From Dictyobacter formicarum (GTDB taxonomy: Bacteria; Chloroflexota; Ktedonobacteria; Ktedonobacterales; Ktedonobacteraceae), in assembly GCF_016587435.1 (NCBI RefSeq), contig NZ_BNJJ01000051.1, positions 1 through 13,859 on the forward strand: DNA of 13,859 nucleotides. Reading direction: 5' to 3'. Made by a program: the position numbers and the translations under genes. The notes beneath the pieces were generated by a model, which made no database searches, was not told the DNA's origin, and was given only the letters and a program-made list of their open reading frames with translations. Of the stretch, positions 5,979 to 13,837 are shown piece by piece (position 1 is the stretch's first letter; each line of letters opens with the position of its first letter).

Positions 5979-7235
5979 ATGTCAGAGCAAAAAGCTGCGG
6001 GGTGGCAAGGATGGTTGGCTAACCAGTTTCACCAGACAAAGACCCGGCTTGTGTCGCAACAAAGAGATTTATATCTATTGAGCCAGTCATCTGAAAAAAA
6101 TGAAATAACACGACCTCTCCTTGGGGCTCCGACGAATCTGGGTGATGGTAATAATCGTACGAATTCCCCTTCCTGGCTGCGCCTGTTCTTTAGCTTGCGG
6201 GTGCAGCTGACGTTTGTGTTCGCTCTGCTATTGATTTTACTGGTGGCTTTTGCGGGCCTTTTGCTTGGTACACAGGTGTCGACAGCCTATCAGATGCTTG
6301 TGATGCTGGTCCTGGTGGTGGCTGGTACTGCGGTGGCCTATGCGTTAACTTCGCTGTTGCTGCGCCCCCTGGGCCAGGTCACCGATGCGGCTCAGGCTAT
6401 TGCGATGGGCGATCTGGCACAACGCCAGCGTTTGCCTTTGCGCCTCCCACCACAGGATGAGATTGATCGGCTGTCGGGCAGCCTGAGTATCATGGCGACG
6501 CGATTAGAAACAGCCGAGAATCTGCAACGAGCCTCTCAGGAGCGCTTTCGCCAGTTCTTTTCGGATGCCTCTCACCAATTGCGTACGCCCCTGACCTCCA
6601 TTCGTGGCTTTACGGAGCTCTTGATGCGTGGCGCCAAGGATGATCCCGAGACTTCACAGCGTATCCTTAAACGTATGAAAAATGAATCGGAGCGCATGAC
6701 GCTGCTGATTAATGATCTGTTGACATTGGCTCGCCTGGATGATACTCATCCGCTGAAACTTCAGTATATCGATATGATCGATATGGCGGTCCAGAGCATT
6801 GAACAAACAAAGTCGCGTGCTAGCGATGAGCATAAGATTCGCCTGCAACTGATCTCTAGCGATAAACTGGGCGTGCAAGCCGATAAGGAGCGCATCAAGC
6901 AACTGCTGTTTATCCTGTTGGATAATGCATTGAAATATGGCCGCCCTGCTCCCCAGGGTGAGATTACGCTGAAACTGGATAAGCAGCAGGGCCAGGTAAT
7001 GATCAGTGTGATCGATAATGGCGAAGGTATTGCCAGCGAGGATCTGGAACATATCTTTGAAGAGTTCTATCGCGGCCGCCATCGTTCATCCGCTAATACT
7101 ATTGCTCCAATCATTGGCACTGGCCTTGGTCTGACGATAGCTTCGGCCATTGTGCGCGCACATAATGGCGCGATCACTGCCTGCAGCGAGCCTGGCAATA
7201 CCGAATTCAAAGTACTTTTGCCATGCGCAGACTAG
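5979..7235 (+). CDS. Membrane sensor histidine kinase with minimal external loop
   Basis: 418 residues. An N-terminal cytoplasmic part of about 70 residues has no recognised domain. Two membrane helices lie at about 74-97 and 104-127, with only about six residues between them. A HAMP linker follows (about 128-180, LLRPLGQVTDAAQAIAMGDLA). The dimerisation domain has phospho-acceptor H199 in SDASHQLRTPLTSIRG. The ATPase domain shows the N box (LLDNALKYG), G1 (VIDNGEGIA), the F box (FEEFYRG) and G2 (GTGLGLTIASAIV). The lack of an external sensing domain suggests it senses within the membrane, through a partner, or through the N-terminal region. The ATG at 5979 follows GGAG by about 10 bases. It is the evident partner of the upstream regulator and is almost certainly co-transcribed with it. 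Confidence 0.95.
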   Translation: MSEQKAAGWQGWLANQFHQTKTRLVSQQRDLYLLSQSSEKNEITRPLLGAPTNLGDGNNRTNSPSWLRLFFSLRVQLTFVFALLLILLVAFAGLLLGTQVSTAYQMLVMLVLVVAGTAVAYALTSLLLRPLGQVTDAAQAIAMGDLAQRQRLPLRLPPQDEIDRLSGSLSIMATRLETAENLQRASQERFRQFFSDASHQLRTPLTSIRGFTELLMRGAKDDPETSQRILKRMKNESERMTLLINDLLTLARLDDTHPLKLQYIDMIDMAVQSIEQTKSRASDEHKIRLQLISSDKLGVQADKERIKQLLFILLDNALKYGRPAPQGEITLKLDKQQGQVMISVIDNGEGIASEDLEHIFEEFYRGRHRSSANTIAPIIGTGLGLTIASAIVRAHNGAITACSEPGNTEFKVLLPCAD

Positions 7236-7287
7236 AATAGCATCAAATTCGTTTTTCAAACTCAACTACGCATTTTTCCTATACACA

Positions 7288-7317
7288 TTGACCATCGCTG
7301 GTTTACCATGATACACT
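7288..7317 (+). promoter_or_regulatory. Possible promoter ahead of the dehydrogenase gene
   Basis: TTGACC (7288-7293) and TACACT (7312-7317) are 18 bases apart in the 160-base gap between the kinase and dehydrogenase genes. The predicted start is about 70 bases before the ATG at 7396. The match is moderate. Read-through from the kinase is also possible, because I see no terminator in the gap. Confidence 0.3.
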
Positions 7318-7395
7318 GCTTTAAGTAAAAAAAGGGTACTATGGTTGTAGGAAAGAAAATACTTATAGCCGCCCGGATGAAGGTAAGATATCGCT

Positions 7396-9852
7396 ATGTG
7401 GACCTCTACAATGGACCTCGACCAGAAAAAAGTTCTGCTGACGCAGCTTCTGGGTCGTTTTTATCCTAATATTTATTTTTCATCTTATTCGCCATTACAA
7501 GTCCAGAATTCTCCACGCCAATCTCTGCCCGAGAGTAGCTGGGTGCGCGTACGTAATCGCCTTTCCGGCATCTGTGGCAGCGATTTACATCTGCTTTATA
7601 GAGGTGGCAGCGATCAGCGGGTCGCCGCTGCTGCCAGGCCAGTTCAGAAGCAGTTCTATCCCGGCCATGAAGTGGTTGGCGAGGTGATTGAGATTGGTAA
7701 CGATGTGCAACATATACACGTCGGTGATCGAGTTGCGCTACAATGGCGGCCCAATTGTGTGACGGCTGGCGTTCAGCCACTGTGTTACGCCTGTTCTACC
7801 GGCAATTATAATCTTTGTGATCATGGCTCGTTCCTGGCCCCTCAACCTCTGGGGGGTGGCTGGAGTGAAGAGATGCTGTTGCATGAGCAGCAGTTGTTTC
7901 GTGTGCCCGCGGGTCTGACCGATGAGCAAGCAGTGATGCTGGAACCTGTGGCGGTGGCCTTGCATGCGGTGCTGCGCCACCTCCCCAAACCAGGTGACCA
8001 GGTGTTAATCATTGGCGCCGGTACCGTTGGTTTACTGGTACAGCAAATTGTGCGTGCCCTGGTGCCGCAGTGCGAAATCAGTATGCTGGCCCGCTATCCA
8101 TTCCAGGTTGAGCAGGCTACCCGCCTGGGCGCAGCCCATATCATCTATCCACGTGATGCATATGAGGGCGTACAGAAGGCCACTAACGCCAAAGTATATA
8201 ATGGCTTTTTCGGCAATCGAACGCTGCAAGGGGGCTACGATGTTATCTATGATACCATCGGTCAGAAGCGTGGTATGTTCAGGCGCAATACACTGCACCA
8301 TGCCCTGCGCTGGATTCGCTCGCGCGGTACGATTGTCCTGGTCGGCTTAAGCTTGCAGCCGATGAATATTGATCTGACGCCACTCTGGCAGCAGGAAATT
8401 TCCTTGCTGGGTAGCCAGCATCATGGTACTGAATACTGGCCTGTAGGCAGCCATGGCCAGACCTCGACCTTCCGCGTAGCCTGCGACTTGATCCAGCAGC
8501 GCCGCATTACTCCCGAGCAGTTAATTACCCATCACTTCGCGCTGGATAACTATCAAAATGCGCTCTTGACCGCGAGCAAAAAGGCAGAGAGCCGAGCCAT
8601 TAAAGTTGTGTTTGATTATTCACTCTTGCCCGCTTCTGTGGTCCCAAATGTGCGTGCTTCGGCTCCTCGCATTCGCCGTCAATCAACCATTAGCTTTATG
8701 GAAGATTTCGAGGATACAGGCAAGCAGGCTCCTCGCACATCGGGCAGCCTGGAGGGTCAAGAGAATATTCCTTCGGCACGGCCATATACCAAAGAACTGG
8801 CTAAAACTCCCCGGCAGGATCAGGCTAACGAGGATTTCGATGATGATGATACCGCGACTGCCATCCCAGCTATCAACAAGCGTTTCACGGCGAACTTGCG
8901 TCCCTATGTGCCGCAGTCTCAGATGCAGGGAAACTTAGATCAGCCTGAGCTCAAACGGGATGAGCCGGTTCCCGTACCTGCAGCTTCACAGGAGTCCGCT
9001 GCCCACGATGAACTCGAAGAGAAAACGCAACTGATTCCTCAACCACCGCTGGTGCCTCATACTGAGGCCAATCTCAACCTGGACTCAGAGGCGACAACGC
9101 TGTTTTCACGAGCATCCATTTCTCATGCTGCTACTGAGGGTGAACCTGATGATGAGGCTACGCCAGACGCGCTGGATGAGGCTCATGAACTTCCTGAGTC
9201 CGTTTCCGCGACACCGGAGGACGTGGAGCTCTCCCCTGCTGAGATAAAAGACTCGGAGATTCCTGTTATCTCTGATGCAACTGAGAATGAGGTAGACGTT
9301 GCTGATATGGCTAGCGAGATAGACGCAGTCCCCAATAAAGAAACTCTGGCTGCGTCCGACACTCATGAAGATCAACTTACAATTCCAGTTGAGGAGAACT
9401 ATTCTGATACAGATGTCTATTCAGAGCAAGTGGCTATTGAGACAGACGAGGAGCCGAGGGCTGTCGTTCTAGCGACGGATGCGCCGGAAATGGAACCATC
9501 GGCCCGGGATGCTACAGATCTGTCTTCTGCTGTTGACCCTGCTCTTCTTCAGTCAGCTGAAGAGGAGGTAGTGCAGAAGCAGCCTGAAACTGAAAGTGTG
9601 TCTACCGTGAATACAAAAGAAGCACCGGCTATGACTGAAAGTGGCAGCGCGGTTGCGCCGGACGAGTCAGTTGAAATAACTTCGCCGCCTTCAGACACTA
9701 CCCACACCGATAAGTCATCCGCAAAGGAGCATTCCGCTGAAAGCACAGCAACAATCTCTACTCCTGATGCGTTACAACAAGTAGAAGGACCACAGACAAA
9801 GCGCGTGCAGCAAAGGTCACGCACGCGTAAAAAGAAAGCAGGCAGTCGCTAA
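7396..9852 (+). CDS. Zinc-dependent medium-chain dehydrogenase with long acidic disordered tail
   Basis: 818 residues, more than twice the usual 340-380 of the family. Residues 45-410 are an alcohol/polyol/threonine dehydrogenase-like domain. The catalytic zinc ligands are C60 (SGICGSDLHL) and H91-E92 (PGHEVVGEV), with E183 in LEPVAVALHAV. Structural-zinc cysteines are C121, C130, C133 and C141. The nucleotide-binding fold carries GAGTVG (207-212). The first structural gap is C-x8-C where C-x2-C is usual, so that loop has an insertion. The substrate cannot be named. Residues from about 411 to 818 form a low-complexity tail rich in Glu, Asp, Ser, Thr, Pro and Ala, ending in a basic patch (RSRTRKKKAGSR). 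It has no cysteine and no visible fold. The frame is open throughout, so this is one protein. The ATG at 7396 follows GAAGG at about 12 bases; the ATG at 7411 lacks a good site. Confidence 0.88.
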   Translation: MWTSTMDLDQKKVLLTQLLGRFYPNIYFSSYSPLQVQNSPRQSLPESSWVRVRNRLSGICGSDLHLLYRGGSDQRVAAAARPVQKQFYPGHEVVGEVIEIGNDVQHIHVGDRVALQWRPNCVTAGVQPLCYACSTGNYNLCDHGSFLAPQPLGGGWSEEMLLHEQQLFRVPAGLTDEQAVMLEPVAVALHAVLRHLPKPGDQVLIIGAGTVGLLVQQIVRALVPQCEISMLARYPFQVEQATRLGAAHIIYPRDAYEGVQKATNAKVYNGFFGNRTLQGGYDVIYDTIGQKRGMFRRNTLHHALRWIRSRGTIVLVGLSLQPMNIDLTPLWQQEISLLGSQHHGTEYWPVGSHGQTSTFRVACDLIQQRRITPEQLITHHFALDNYQNALLTASKKAESRAIKVVFDYSLLPASVVPNVRASAPRIRRQSTISFMEDFEDTGKQAPRTSGSLEGQENIPSARPYTKELAKTPRQDQANEDFDDDDTATAIPAINKRFTANLRPYVPQSQMQGNLDQPELKRDEPVPVPAASQESAAHDELEEKTQLIPQPPLVPHTEANLNLDSEATTLFSRASISHAATEGEPDDEATPDALDEAHELPESVSATPEDVELSPAEIKDSEIPVISDATENEVDVADMASEIDAVPNKETLAASDTHEDQLTIPVEENYSDTDVYSEQVAIETDEEPRAVVLATDAPEMEPSARDATDLSSAVDPALLQSAEEEVVQKQPETESVSTVNTKEAPAMTESGSAVAPDESVEITSPPSDTTHTDKSSAKEHSAESTATISTPDALQQVEGPQTKRVQQRSRTRKKKAGSR

Positions 9853-9875
9853 GGGCGATTAAAAGGATTATGCAG

Positions 9876-9957
9876 AACGATAGATCTCGTTCAGGCCTGT
9901 TTGCAGCTATTAGAGTGGCACAGCAAAGGCATATACTGGCCCGATCTATCGTTTTTT
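9876..9957 (+). terminator. Stem with structured 56-nt loop and U-tract after the dehydrogenase gene
   Basis: AACGATAGATC (9876-9886) and GATCTATCGTT (9943-9953) are perfect 11-bp arms, extendable by G-U and A-U pairs. The right arm runs straight into six T residues (9952-9957). This has the stem plus U-tract form of an intrinsic terminator, 23 bases past the stop codon. The 56-base loop is unusually long and contains further pairing (GGCC/GGCC and TTTGC/GCAAA). It may fold as a stacked hairpin or represent a small RNA 3' end. Confidence 0.65.
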
Positions 9958-10013
9958 CTTTGTCCCATTATGATGTGGGGGTCCTATGTAATACCTGAAC
10001 ATGGAGTAAAGGA

Positions 10014-11720
10014 ATGTCTAATCATACATCGCCATTTGACTCATCAAATGGTGATACGCCACAAAAAAAGTTTTGGGATCCTCAACCAGAGGGTGAAAAT
10101 AGCTCTCCAGTCAGTCGACCTGCCGATGCTCACTCTGAATATTCGGCCTCGACACCCTGGCATAGACCTTCTGGCGCTGGTATACCGCCAACTCCACCGC
10201 GTTCTCCAATGCAGCCGCTTCAACTTCCTGCTCGCCCGTTGCCGTCCAATGGCGGCTCATCGGCCAGACATGGACAGTTCCAGTCGTTGCCTGGCTCTCC
10301 ACGACCTGCTGGACTCTCTTCGTTCCAGCAGGGCTCAACGCAGACGCCTGAAAAACTGAAATTATCCTCTAATGCCGACAACCCATTGCCTCTACAGGGC
10401 TCACAACCTGGAAAACGCTCGAAAGGACGACCCCCCTTCAATCCGCGGCTGGCTGTGCCGCTGGTTCTGGTTGTGCTATTGGTGATCGCTGGTAGTTTTC
10501 TGGGACAGCATTTCCTGCAGGCTAGCACAACATTGTTACCAAATAAAGCTGCCAACGGCAACGCCAATGGCGGTAATTTCGTGGCACCACCATTGAGCAG
10601 TCAGCAAATCGATAACCTGCGGCACCTGACCGATCATATGAAGTATCAGCAGCTTGCCTATCTCTATGTCTCACGCATGTCGCTAGATGAGGAGATCGGT
10701 CAGATTATGATGGTTGAATATTCTGAGAATGCCTATTCGCCCTCCCTAGATACTATGATCCATGATCTACATGCTGGCGGCGTGATTATGTATCAACGTC
10801 AGATCAATACGCTGGCACAGACCAAAGCGGATACCGCACATATGCAACAGCGAGCGACTTCGCCGCTGCTGATTTCTGCCGATGAGGAAGGTTGGAATGT
10901 ACATCGCCTGACGAATATCTATCCACCGCGCCTCTCGGCCCATGATATCCGCAATAGTAATAGCACAACGGTGGCCGCCAATGAAGGGCAAAAGGTAGCC
11001 CATGATCTGCTCTCAGTGGGCATCAATACCAATTTGGCGCCAGATGTGGATGTCTCGCCAGATGATGGCTATATCGGTTGGGATCAGCGCGCCTTTGGCA
11101 GTACACCGGAGGATGTGATTAAGTATGCTGGCCCCTATACCAAAGCGATGCAAACCGGAGGTGTGATCGCTAGCATGAAACATTTCCCTGGCCTGGGCGG
11201 AGCGCCTAAGACAACCGATCCGCACGCAGTCTTTGTGACCGTCAATCATACAAAAGACCAGATATATAAAATCGACCTGGCCCCCTTCCAATACTTTATT
11301 CATTCTAGCGATAAAATGGAACAACCCGGTATGATTATGTCTACCGATGTACTGTTGCCAGCGATCGATCCCACGTATATTGCTGAGCTCTCGCCGACGT
11401 TTATAACCAAAATCTTACGCAACGAGATGGGCTATAATGGTGTGGTGATCACAGATGCGCTGACCATGCTGGGTGTACAGGTAAACGGCCAGCACCTCGA
11501 CTTAGCCACAGCAGGCGTGATGGCCCTTAAAGCTGGCAATGACCTCTTACTCGGCGCAGGCGATCCCGCCAGCATGAGAAGCATGATCGACGGAATCAAG
11601 ACCGCGCTCAACAACGGCACGCTCTCAAAAACACGGCTAGATGAAGCCGCCGCCAGAGTGATAACCCTCAAAATGGAGCGCCACCTGATCGCGGCCGTTC
11701 CCCCACCAGCTAACGCATAA
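10014..11720 (+). CDS. Membrane-anchored glycoside hydrolase family 3 (NagZ-like beta-N-acetylhexosaminidase)
   Basis: 568 residues. Residues 1-140 are Pro/Ser/Gly-rich and look disordered. A basic patch (KRSKGRPPFNPR) precedes one membrane helix (about 145-166), giving an N-in topology with the catalytic part outside. A linker (about 170-200) leads to a GH3 TIM barrel. Recognisable segments are MSLDEEIGQIMM, SADEEGWNVHRL, NLAPDVDV and QRAFGSTPEDV. The KHFPG motif (389-393) is followed by D402-P-H404, the Asp-His acid/base dyad of NagZ-type enzymes. The nucleophile is D481 in GVVITDALTM. The family removes N-acetylglucosamine from peptidoglycan fragments or other glycans, so a cell-wall recycling role is likely. 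Some GH3 members cleave other beta-glycosides or are phosphorylases. The ATG follows GGAG by 7 bases. It converges with hspR across a long palindrome. Confidence 0.9.
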   Translation: MSNHTSPFDSSNGDTPQKKFWDPQPEGENSSPVSRPADAHSEYSASTPWHRPSGAGIPPTPPRSPMQPLQLPARPLPSNGGSSARHGQFQSLPGSPRPAGLSSFQQGSTQTPEKLKLSSNADNPLPLQGSQPGKRSKGRPPFNPRLAVPLVLVVLLVIAGSFLGQHFLQASTTLLPNKAANGNANGGNFVAPPLSSQQIDNLRHLTDHMKYQQLAYLYVSRMSLDEEIGQIMMVEYSENAYSPSLDTMIHDLHAGGVIMYQRQINTLAQTKADTAHMQQRATSPLLISADEEGWNVHRLTNIYPPRLSAHDIRNSNSTTVAANEGQKVAHDLLSVGINTNLAPDVDVSPDDGYIGWDQRAFGSTPEDVIKYAGPYTKAMQTGGVIASMKHFPGLGGAPKTTDPHAVFVTVNHTKDQIYKIDLAPFQYFIHSSDKMEQPGMIMSTDVLLPAIDPTYIAELSPTFITKILRNEMGYNGVVITDALTMLGVQVNGQHLDLATAGVMALKAGNDLLLGAGDPASMRSMIDGIKTALNNGTLSKTRLDEAAARVITLKMERHLIAAVPPPANA

Positions 11721-11724
11721 ATAC

Positions 11725-11778
11725 ATGAACCAATAATCGGGCAGAAGGCCACGGCCTTCTGCCCGATTATTGGTTCAT
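11725..11778. terminator. 26-bp perfect palindrome between convergent genes, probable shared 3'-end hairpin
   Basis: Arms at 11725-11750 and 11753-11778 are perfectly complementary over 26 bases with only AC between them. The core is GC-rich (GGGCAGAAGGCC) and the outside AT-rich. It starts four bases after the stop codon of the GH3 gene and its last base overlaps the stop codon of hspR, so it can serve both strands. Neither strand has a U-tract after the stem. It shares length, centre size and position with the palindrome at 2637-2694 but not sequence. Confidence 0.7.
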
Positions 11779-12149
11779 TAAGATAAAGAACCACGTTGTA
11801 GCCGCTCAATAATATCCTTTAGACGCCGCGTCTCTGAGGCATGCTGCTCACGTAGCTGAATCATCTCTTGCATCAATTCTTCCTGCATGCGTTCCATTCG
11901 ATCCTTCATATGCAGAATCGCTTCAACGCCAGCCAGGTTGACACCCAGATCACGCATCAAACTGCGAATATGGATGACGCGCTCAATATCATGATCCGAA
12001 TAGAGTCGTGGACTATGTGGACTATTGCCTTTGCGGGCAGGTGCGATCAGCCCCAGACGTTCATAATGACGCAAGGTTTGTTCGTGCACTTCGGCCCGTT
12101 GAGCAGCAACGCTAATGATATACCAGGCGCCATTACTGTCCTCAGGCAT
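11778..12149 (-). CDS. hspR: HspR-type MerR-family heat-shock repressor
   Basis: 123 residues. The N-terminal MerR-type winged helix shows ISVAAQRAEVHEQTLRHYERLGLIAP (about 12-37) and then SPRLYSDHDIERVIHIRSLM. The DLGVNLAGVEAIL segment is typical of HspR. Residues 80-118 form a Met/Glu/Arg-rich coiled coil for dimerisation. HspR represses the dnaK operon by binding HAIR inverted repeats, often together with DnaK. It is the last gene of the chaperone operon, 24 bases after dnaJ, with AAAGGAG about 11 bases before the ATG. No HAIR-like site (CTTGAGT-N7-ACTCAAG) is seen in this window; it would be expected ahead of dnaK beyond the right edge. The family is near certain and the name rests on context and the MerR-HspR signature. 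Confidence 0.92.
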   Translation of the reverse strand: MPEDSNGAWYIISVAAQRAEVHEQTLRHYERLGLIAPARKGNSPHSPRLYSDHDIERVIHIRSLMRDLGVNLAGVEAILHMKDRMERMQEELMQEMIQLREQHASETRRLKDIIERLQRGSLS

Positions 12150-12173
12150 GTCTTCTCACTCTCCTTTGTTACG

Positions 12174-13205
12174 CTAGGGATGTGCTTCAACGCCTCGACT
12201 ACGCGCCAGTTTTTCGAACAGTTCTCTCTCTTCCGCCGATAAATGCATGGGCAGCACAACCTTAACCTGGGCATAGAGGTTACCGCTACCTTCGCCACGC
12301 AACCGTGGCATGCCTTTGCCGGTCAGGCGGAACTGCCGATCATTCTGTGTTTCTGATGGAATGGTGAGTAAGAGCTTGCGGCCATCCGGCGTGGGTACTG
12401 CGACTTCGCCGCCTAGCATAGCTTTGACCAGTTCGACATTTACCGACACATACAGATCATCTCCCTTGCGCTCAAAAACGCTATCGGGCCTGACGCTGAT
12501 GACCAGAAAAAGATCTCCACGAGGTCCACCACCAATGCCGGGCTGCCCCTCGCCTGCCACGCGAATTTTGGAACCATTATCGACGCCCGCCGGGATTTTC
12601 ACCTGGATACGCTTGCTTTTGGGCAGTTGTCCTTGTCCCGAGCAGGTGGAACAAACTCGATTACCGACTTCCCCGGTTCCGCGACAGGTGGGGCAGATCT
12701 CAGTGGATTGGATGCTGAAGGTGCGCGAACCACCCATATAGGCTTCTTGCAATGTTACTTCAACCGGCTGCTCGATATTGTCGCCTGCACGCCGACGCAT
12801 ATCCTCACGCATACCGTTGGCACTGGAGGCACGTGTACCACCAGCCCCGCTACGGCCAAAGAGAGCCTCAAAGAAATCTGAAAAGCCACTGGCACCGCCG
12901 GCGTCAAAATCAAAGGGGCTACGCCCGCCGCCATAGGTGTACGTGCGACGAGCGCCGCCTGAGAAGTTGGGCCCAAACTGTTCCTGCCAATTCGGACCTA
13001 ACGTATCATAGCGTTTGCGCTTATCGGAGTCCGAGAGCACCTCGTAGGCTTCGTTGATCTCTTTAAATTTCTCTTCTGCCTTTTTATCACCGGGGTTTAC
13101 GTCAGGATGATACTTACGAGCTTGTTTGCGGAAGGCTTTTTTAATGTCATCCGCGCTCGCGCCTCGCGCCACACCCAATATTTTGTAATAATCTTTATAA
13201 TCCAT
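12174..13205 (-). CDS. dnaJ: DnaJ co-chaperone with half zinc finger
   Basis: 343 residues. The J domain (1-68) has HPD at 33-35, which stimulates the ATPase of DnaK. A Gly/Phe/Ser-rich linker follows (about 80-135). The zinc region has only two CxxCxGxG repeats, CPTCRGTG (C171, C174) and CSTCSGQG (C185, C188), where classical DnaJ has four, so at most one zinc site is present. The C-terminal substrate-binding domains run to the end ([37 protein letters not shown]-like and [10 protein letters not shown] motifs). Classical DnaJ is about 375 residues, and the shortage agrees with the lost repeats. The ATG follows GAGGG by 7-8 bases. It lies 71 bases after grpE and 24 before hspR in one operon. 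It could also be classed as CbpA-like, but the operon position favours dnaJ. Confidence 0.95.
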   Translation of the reverse strand: MDYKDYYKILGVARGASADDIKKAFRKQARKYHPDVNPGDKKAEEKFKEINEAYEVLSDSDKRKRYDTLGPNWQEQFGPNFSGGARRTYTYGGGRSPFDFDAGGASGFSDFFEALFGRSGAGGTRASSANGMREDMRRRAGDNIEQPVEVTLQEAYMGGSRTFSIQSTEICPTCRGTGEVGNRVCSTCSGQGQLPKSKRIQVKIPAGVDNGSKIRVAGEGQPGIGGGPRGDLFLVISVRPDSVFERKGDDLYVSVNVELVKAMLGGEVAVPTPDGRKLLLTIPSETQNDRQFRLTGKGMPRLRGEGSGNLYAQVKVVLPMHLSAEERELFEKLARSRGVEAHP

Positions 13206-13276
13206 GTCCCAGCCCTCTTACAGAATATTGTAAACGAGGCACGATCGTACCTCCATCCAACATAACCATGGGAATC

Positions 13277-13837
13277 TTACTTGTTATTACCAACACTTAC
13301 TTTGACACGGGCGGGGCGCAGGGTTTCTTCACCAATGGTATAGCCTTTGCGCAGCTCTTCTAAAATCATCCCATCTGGTTGGTCACTATCCTCGACTGCT
13401 TCCACTGCCTCGTGCAGGTAAGGATTAAAAGACTCTCCCACGGTTGGAACAGCGTTGAGTCCTTCAGCTCGTAATACTTCGTTCATCTGCCATTGGAGCA
13501 TGTGGAGCGTGTGCTGCAACTGAGTTTTGTCCATGGTATCTTCATAGACCAGGGCGCGCTCAACGTTATCCAACACTTCTAATAATTTATTGAAGACGGC
13601 CTTTTTCTGATAGAGAACGCGATCAGCCACCAGGCGCTCCTGGCGCTTGCGGAAGTTATCCCAGTCAGCACGCTCGCGCAGATATTTATTCCAGTTCTCT
13701 GCCGCTTCTTTTTTCGCCTGGGCTAACTGTGCTTCCAGCTCTGCAATGCGCTGCTCCGCATTCTGCTCTCCGCCATTTGTATTTTGTTGATCTATCGTAT
13801 TCGCCTGTTCAGCTGCTCTATCTTGCTGCTCTTCCAT
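13277..13837 (-). CDS. grpE: GrpE nucleotide exchange factor of DnaK
   Basis: 186 residues, normal for the family. A Gln/Glu/Asn-rich N-terminal tail (1-28) leads to a long coiled coil (about 28-65, QRIAELEAQLAQAKKEAAE). The GrpE core follows: ENWNKYLRERADWDNFRKRQ, LLEVLDNVERAL and SFNPYLHEAVEAVED. The C-terminal beta domain reads GYTIGEETLRPARVKVSVG. GrpE dimers release ADP from DnaK. The ATG at 13837 follows AAGGAG with a long spacer of about 13 bases and no better start is seen. The right edge is 22 bases upstream, so the expected dnaK and the operon promoter are not visible. Confidence 0.96.
   Translation of the reverse strand: MEEQQDRAAEQANTIDQQNTNGGEQNAEQRIAELEAQLAQAKKEAAENWNKYLRERADWDNFRKRQERLVADRVLYQKKAVFNKLLEVLDNVERALVYEDTMDKTQLQHTLHMLQWQMNEVLRAEGLNAVPTVGESFNPYLHEAVEAVEDSDQPDGMILEELRKGYTIGEETLRPARVKVSVGNNK

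Noticed and set aside
6654..7082. Minus-strand open frame of 142 codons inside the histidine kinase gene
   Set aside because: The opposite strand encodes well-conserved kinase N and G boxes, so this is a shadow frame.
9901..10359. Plus-strand open frame of 152 codons overlapping the GH3 start
   Set aside because: It begins inside the terminator-like stem and overlaps the Pro/Ser-rich arm of the GH3 gene, which has a better start site and ribosome-binding site.
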